64,000 nt of DNA, from the NCBI GenBank assembly GCA_037355855.1, contig CM074759.1, forward strand, positions 496,001 to 560,000. Direction: 5' to 3'. Under the pieces are notes generated by a model. It was given only the letters and a program-made list of their open reading frames with translations, ran no database searches and had not been told where the DNA came from. The translations under genes were made by a program, and so were the position numbers. Positions 63,009-64,000 of this stretch are shown here, piece by piece. Every line of letters begins with the position of its first letter. The stretch's first letter is position 1. This DNA is from Pseudo-nitzschia pungens. Taxonomy: Eukaryota; Bacillariophyta; Bacillariophyceae; Bacillariales; Bacillariaceae.

Positions 63009-63653
63009 GTTGATGTTGTATTTGTTGTTGTTGTTGGAGTTGTTGTTGGACTTTACAAGCACTTGGCTGCAGATGATGTGCGTCTTGTTTTGTGTTTGAA
63101 GGTTGTCTCTTGCTCGGTAAGGTTATCTCGAGGAGGATACAAACGACGATGCTCTCGGAAGCCGCTCGGGATTGTGTCGTGTCAAAATTGTTCCTCTTTT
63201 CATCTTCCTCGTAAACGTACTGTACAGTACGATACATCGTGAGGCTTACTCGTACATGTACACAGTAACGGAGATGCTATCATCGAATGAACGGCACGCA
63301 CTAGTATGTAGCCTTACGTATAAATAGCCTGTACGGTAAGTCTTTTAAACCTTACCCGGTAGCAGAGTTTCTTCAATTCGTTTCCTTCCAGAGAAAAAGT
63401 GACCGCGCCGTGCCGAGTGCCAAGTTGCATCCGTTGGATATTGAGTCGTGCATACAGCAGGAAGGAATTTTAATCGTGAACTCTATCTCGAAGTGCAACT
63501 AAACAGAGCAATACCCTACATACCATATGTACTATACGTATACGTACCTTGCGTATCTTTTGTTTTTTGTGACAACTTTCCAACCATCTCACTTTTTCAT
63601 CAATCAAAAATCAATCACCGACACTTCGTTTCCCACTTTCACACATCGCTCGC
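63009..63653. other. Head-to-head promoter region
   Basis: About 645 bases between the divergent BRO1 gene and the gene at the window end. GTAAGGTTATC and TACGGTAAGTC/AAACCTTACCCGGTA words lie at 63115-63125 and 63330-63363. Confidence 0.55.
63319..63327 (+). promoter_or_regulatory. TATA-box-like element
   Basis: TATAAATAG at 63319-63327, about 330 bases ahead of the predicted ATG at 63654 on the same strand. It could serve that gene if its leader is long; no start-site evidence is available. Confidence 0.25.
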
Positions 63654-64000
63654 ATGGCGTCAAACCAATTGACGATGGAACAGAACCAAAGGGCCCAGCA
63701 TCACAATCTGCTCATAGATATCAACAAAAGCAACAACAAATACCGTACGTGTACCAATCAAAGCAAGAACCACACAAGAATCGCAACAGCAAGAACAACA
63801 ACAACGCCGATGACGACCAATACCAACACCAACACCAACACCAACACCAAAAACAACACCAAAAGCACCATCCCATGACGGCAACGCCGCCCCCCAAAAG
63901 TGGGACCGGTGGAGGACCAATCCGTACACCGTGCTGCCGCACGTTTCCCCCGAATCCAGGTCCATCGCCGAGAACTATCAGCTCAAGCCGACGGACGTGG
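63654..64000 (+). CDS. 5' part of an unrecognised gene, runs off the window
   Basis: The right edge encodes QKWDRWRTNPYTVLPHVSPE, SRSIAENYQLKPTDV in a frame with no ATG and with a stop at 63811. A model that reaches it starts at ATG 63654 (cgcATGgcg, MASNQLTMEQNQRAQHHN), splices at C|GTACGT (63744/63745) and re-enters after AAAAG at 63865. The 121-bp intron joins in phase 1, giving NKY-P-PSHDGNAAPQKWD. The acceptor lies in a CCAACA repeat with no pyrimidine tract, so it is weak. A second open frame from 63527 is Gln/Asn/His-rich and also runs to the edge, but becomes Pro/Arg/Ser nonsense-like after 63875. Function unknown; more sequence to the right is needed to judge it. Confidence 0.35.

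Noticed and set aside
61980..63242. 420-codon plus-strand frame antisense to the BRO1 gene
   Set aside because: It begins without a proper start context, is Val/Gly/Arg-rich and mirrors the high-GC BRO1 exon; the minus-strand frame has clear domain motifs.

Overview
This is nuclear DNA of a photosynthetic stramenopile, almost certainly a diatom. Genes are monocistronic and spaced by 0.3-4 kb, and several are split by spliceosomal GT-AG introns of 57-354 bp. One protein has a diatom-type plastid presequence (signal peptide followed by a G|FAP junction). Two secreted proteins end in a Cys-rich module of the kind common in diatoms, and one gene joins a CRAL-TRIO-like region to a DUF6824-type domain, which I know mainly from diatoms. 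The species cannot be fixed from the sequence. I saw no rRNA, tRNA, CRISPR array or prokaryote-style operon.

Layout. 0.8-6.5 kb: the U5 snRNP assembly factor AAR2 and a three-exon GSK3 kinase. 8.3-19.8 kb: a GNAT acetyltransferase, a two-exon acidic/lysine-rich protein, a METTL21-like methyltransferase, a plastid-targeted SAP plus tandem retropepsin-like protein, and a Gln-rich protein. 22.6-30 kb: the two-exon CRAL-TRIO-like/DUF6824 gene, a doubtful Cys-rich gene, and splicing factor SF3A2 with an exceptionally long N-terminal extension. 32.6-41.4 kb: a large disordered protein with a presequence-like leader, the ER oxidoreductase ERO1, a decayed GT32 glycosyltransferase and a METTL13/spermidine-synthase-like methyltransferase. 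42.8-45.9 kb: a complete PIF/Harbinger DNA transposon with matching terminal inverted repeats, a 3-bp target duplication, an intact DDE transposase and the convergent Myb/SANT partner. 46.9-54.1 kb: two divergent secreted-protein genes, a trypsin-like protease and a choice-of-anchor-B (LVIVD) protein, sharing the same C-terminal Cys/Lys module. 55.3-64 kb: a two-exon type I membrane protein, a BRO1-domain protein and the 5' part of a further gene.

Functional links are loose, as expected in a eukaryote. AAR2 and SF3A2 are both spliceosomal. ERO1, the protease and the LVIVD protein use or feed the secretory pathway, and the BRO1 protein points to ESCRT/endosomal sorting.

The intergenic DNA is unusual. 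It is dense in short self-complementary words, chiefly GTAA(G/A)(G/A)TTAC-like words with TACGTAC and TACCGGTA, and in a second word family built from ACTAGTAGTACTACTAGT. I found neither as clusters in the confident coding exons. Tetra- and hexanucleotide repeats are common too, several inside reading frames where they encode low-complexity tracts. The strongest items for follow-up are the intact Harbinger element, the intergenic palindromic word families, the tandem retropepsin plastid protein and the shared secreted-protein tail.
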